6,070 bases of DNA from Oscillospiraceae bacterium (GTDB taxonomy: Bacteria > Bacillota > Clostridia > Oscillospirales > Ruminococcaceae), in contig CAAEOA010000302.1 in NCBI GenBank assembly GCA_900757485.1, forward strand, positions 1 through 6,070, written 5' to 3'. Of the stretch, positions 5,346 through 6,070 are shown in pieces. Numbering within the stretch: position 1 is the first letter of the stretch; the number at the start of each line of letters is the position of its first letter. Below the pieces are notes generated by a model. It made no database searches. It saw nothing but the letters and a program-made list of their open reading frames with translations, and was not told the origin of the DNA. A program made the position numbers and the translations under genes.

Positions 5346-5714
5346 GTGATCGATAATCCATTTCAGCATATTTTCAAACGAAAATTCGCCTGACGCAACC
5401 TTGAGAACCATGTCGGAAAGTTCTTCCTGGGTATAACTTAATTCGATTCCGTTGACCATCAAAAATACCAGCATCACATGAACACCGATGCGTTTGTTTC
5501 CGTCTGTAAAAGCATGATTTTTTATCAAACCGAAACCGAGCCTTGCTGCTTTTTGTTGAATGGATGGATAAACATCTGTTTCACCGAATCCTTGAAACGG
5601 TGCATTTAAAGCCGAATCAAGCAGTGCTTCGTCACGAAGACCGTCTGTACCACCGGTTGCTTTTATGAGTTCTGTATGCAATTTGAGTATCTGATTTTTT
5701 GTCAGTTTTTTCAT
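5325..5714 (-). CDS. doc: Doc-type toxin of a Phd/Doc system
   Basis: This 129-residue protein belongs to the death-on-curing toxins, which phosphorylate elongation factor EF-Tu and stop translation when the antitoxin is lost. The active-site loop HAFTDGNKRIG (residues 67-77) matches HxFx(D/E)(A/G)NKR, with catalytic His67, metal-binding Asp71, and Asn73, Lys74 and Arg75. The N-terminal segment GLRDEALLDSALNAPFQ and the downstream hydrophobic helix (VHVMLVFLMVNGIEL) are typical of the family, and the length is normal. The ATG start overlaps the antitoxin stop in ATGA (complement of 5711-5714), implying coupled translation. The gene is intact, so the toxin is probably active. It keeps the host from losing the element. 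The final codons lie in the shared terminator hairpin. Identity is confident; the target is taken from the family. Confidence 0.9.
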   Translation of the reverse strand: MKKLTKNQILKLHTELIKATGGTDGLRDEALLDSALNAPFQGFGETDVYPSIQQKAARLGFGLIKNHAFTDGNKRIGVHVMLVFLMVNGIELSYTQEELSDMVLKVASGEFSFENMLKWIIDHEKAQSD

Positions 5715-5953
5715 TTGGCAAGTACCTCATATGCCTGCCTGTTCTTTTCGATTAGTCTTTTGGAGATTTCCATGACATCTTCATCGGAACTGACTTGAAT
5801 CGTTTCTGCCTGGCTGAATTCCACAATCAGGTAACGGGGAACATTGTTTTTTAATATCACTGCGGAACCATTTTCATCTACAAGTCGAGCAACTTTTGAA
5901 AAGTTTTGATTTGCTTCTGTGATAGAAACAAGATTATTTGTGTTAACAGTCAT
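5711..5953 (-). CDS. phd: Phd/YefM-family antitoxin
   Basis: This 80-residue protein is the antitoxin partner of the downstream Doc toxin. The N-terminal part carries the family pattern SITEANQNFSKVARLV, then a beta segment around GSAVILKNNVPRYLIV, the DNA-binding Phd/YefM fold. The C-terminal part (EDVMEISKRLIEKNRQAYEVL) is a charged helix that should wrap the toxin active site. ATG at 5953 is preferred: AGGAGG (complement of 5962-5967) lies 8 bases upstream. An alternative GTG at 5962 would overlap that ribosome binding site and is rejected. The first gene of the operon, it probably represses its own promoter together with Doc, as known for this family. Confidence 0.9.
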   Translation of the reverse strand: MTVNTNNLVSITEANQNFSKVARLVDENGSAVILKNNVPRYLIVEFSQAETIQVSSDEDVMEISKRLIEKNRQAYEVLAK

Positions 5954-5973
5954 TTGCAACACCTCCTGTATCT

Positions 5974-6002
5974 ATTATACGCAATATATAGGATAAATTC
6001 AA
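5974..6002 (-). promoter_or_regulatory. Promoter of the phd-doc operon
   Basis: On the minus strand TTGAAT (6002-5997) and a perfect TATAAT (5979-5974) are separated by 17 bases. The -10 lies about 20 bases before the start codon, so the leader is very short and includes the AGGAGGT ribosome binding site. The -35 overlaps one copy of the TAGGTTGAA repeat. Confidence 0.8.
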
Positions 6003-6035
6003 CCTATTTTAAATTATTTTTGAAAGTTCAACCTA
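5998..6035 (-). repeat. Direct repeats TAGGTTGAA at the phd-doc promoter (candidate operator)
   Basis: TAGGTTGAA occurs at 6006-5998 and again at 6035-6027 on the minus strand, 29 bases apart. The first copy contains most of the -35 box. The second is part of the small palindrome TTGAA-AG-TTCAA (6020-6031). Position suggests binding of the Phd/Doc complex or of a regulator of the divergent gene. Confidence 0.45.
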
Positions 6036-6056
6036 AAAAACTTGAAAGGAGATCCT

Positions 6057-6070
6057 ATGTCAACGAAATA
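6057..6070 (+). CDS. Start of a further gene (3' partial)
   Basis: ATG 6057 is preceded by GAAAGGAGA (6044-6052), a strong ribosome binding site. Four codons (MSTK) are visible before the window ends, so nothing can be said about function. It is transcribed away from phd-doc; no convincing plus-strand promoter was seen in the short divergent spacer. Confidence 0.55.

Noticed and set aside
5954..5962. GTG start for the antitoxin at 5962
   Set aside because: It overlaps the AGGAGG ribosome binding site, which is correctly placed for ATG at 5953.
1..6070. CRISPR array, tRNA, rRNA or insertion-sequence ends
   Set aside because: No regularly spaced direct repeats, cloverleaf or transposase-like sequence was seen anywhere in the window.

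Overview
The window looks like part of an integrative or mobilizable element (or plasmid) from a Bacillota (Firmicutes) host, most likely an anaerobic gut lineage of Clostridia or Negativicutes. The evidence is the MobL/MobP3-type relaxase with its small ribbon-helix-helix partner, strong AGGAGG-type ribosome binding sites, TTG and GTG starts, consensus sigma-A-like promoters and tight gene packing. No 16S rRNA or housekeeping gene is present, so the host assignment is an inference.

Left block (1-2755): the tail of an unidentified acidic protein with an intrinsic terminator folded into its last codons. It is followed by a gamma-glutamylcyclotransferase-like (AIG2/GGCT fold) gene and an unrecognised 138-residue protein. 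A strong extended -10 promoter then drives two consecutive Fic-domain genes that end at a rho-independent terminator. The first Fic protein has a complete AMP-transferase motif and an inhibitory helix. The second has a Doc-like motif in which the catalytic His is Gln. Several proteins of this block end in similar acidic tails, and three of them end in Thr-Met.

Middle block (2756-5345): a non-coding stretch of about 400 bases rich in inverted repeats, closing with a 15-bp-arm palindrome. It precedes a two-gene mobilization operon: a ribbon-helix-helix accessory protein and, 2 bases later, a relaxase fused to C-terminal Sel1-like repeats. The spacer is the best place to look for oriT and for the operator of the mobilization operon.

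Right block (5311-6070): a convergent Phd/Doc toxin-antitoxin operon on the minus strand with a near-consensus promoter. It shares a bidirectional terminator with the relaxase, and the stop codon of doc lies inside the hairpin loop. A new plus-strand gene begins at 6057 and runs off the window.

The working picture is a DNA-transfer module (spacer, RHH protein, relaxase), a stability module (Phd/Doc) and an accessory block. The most unusual aspect is that three Fic-fold proteins with three different active-site versions lie within about 4.5 kb, together with the shared C-terminal tails of otherwise unrelated accessory proteins.
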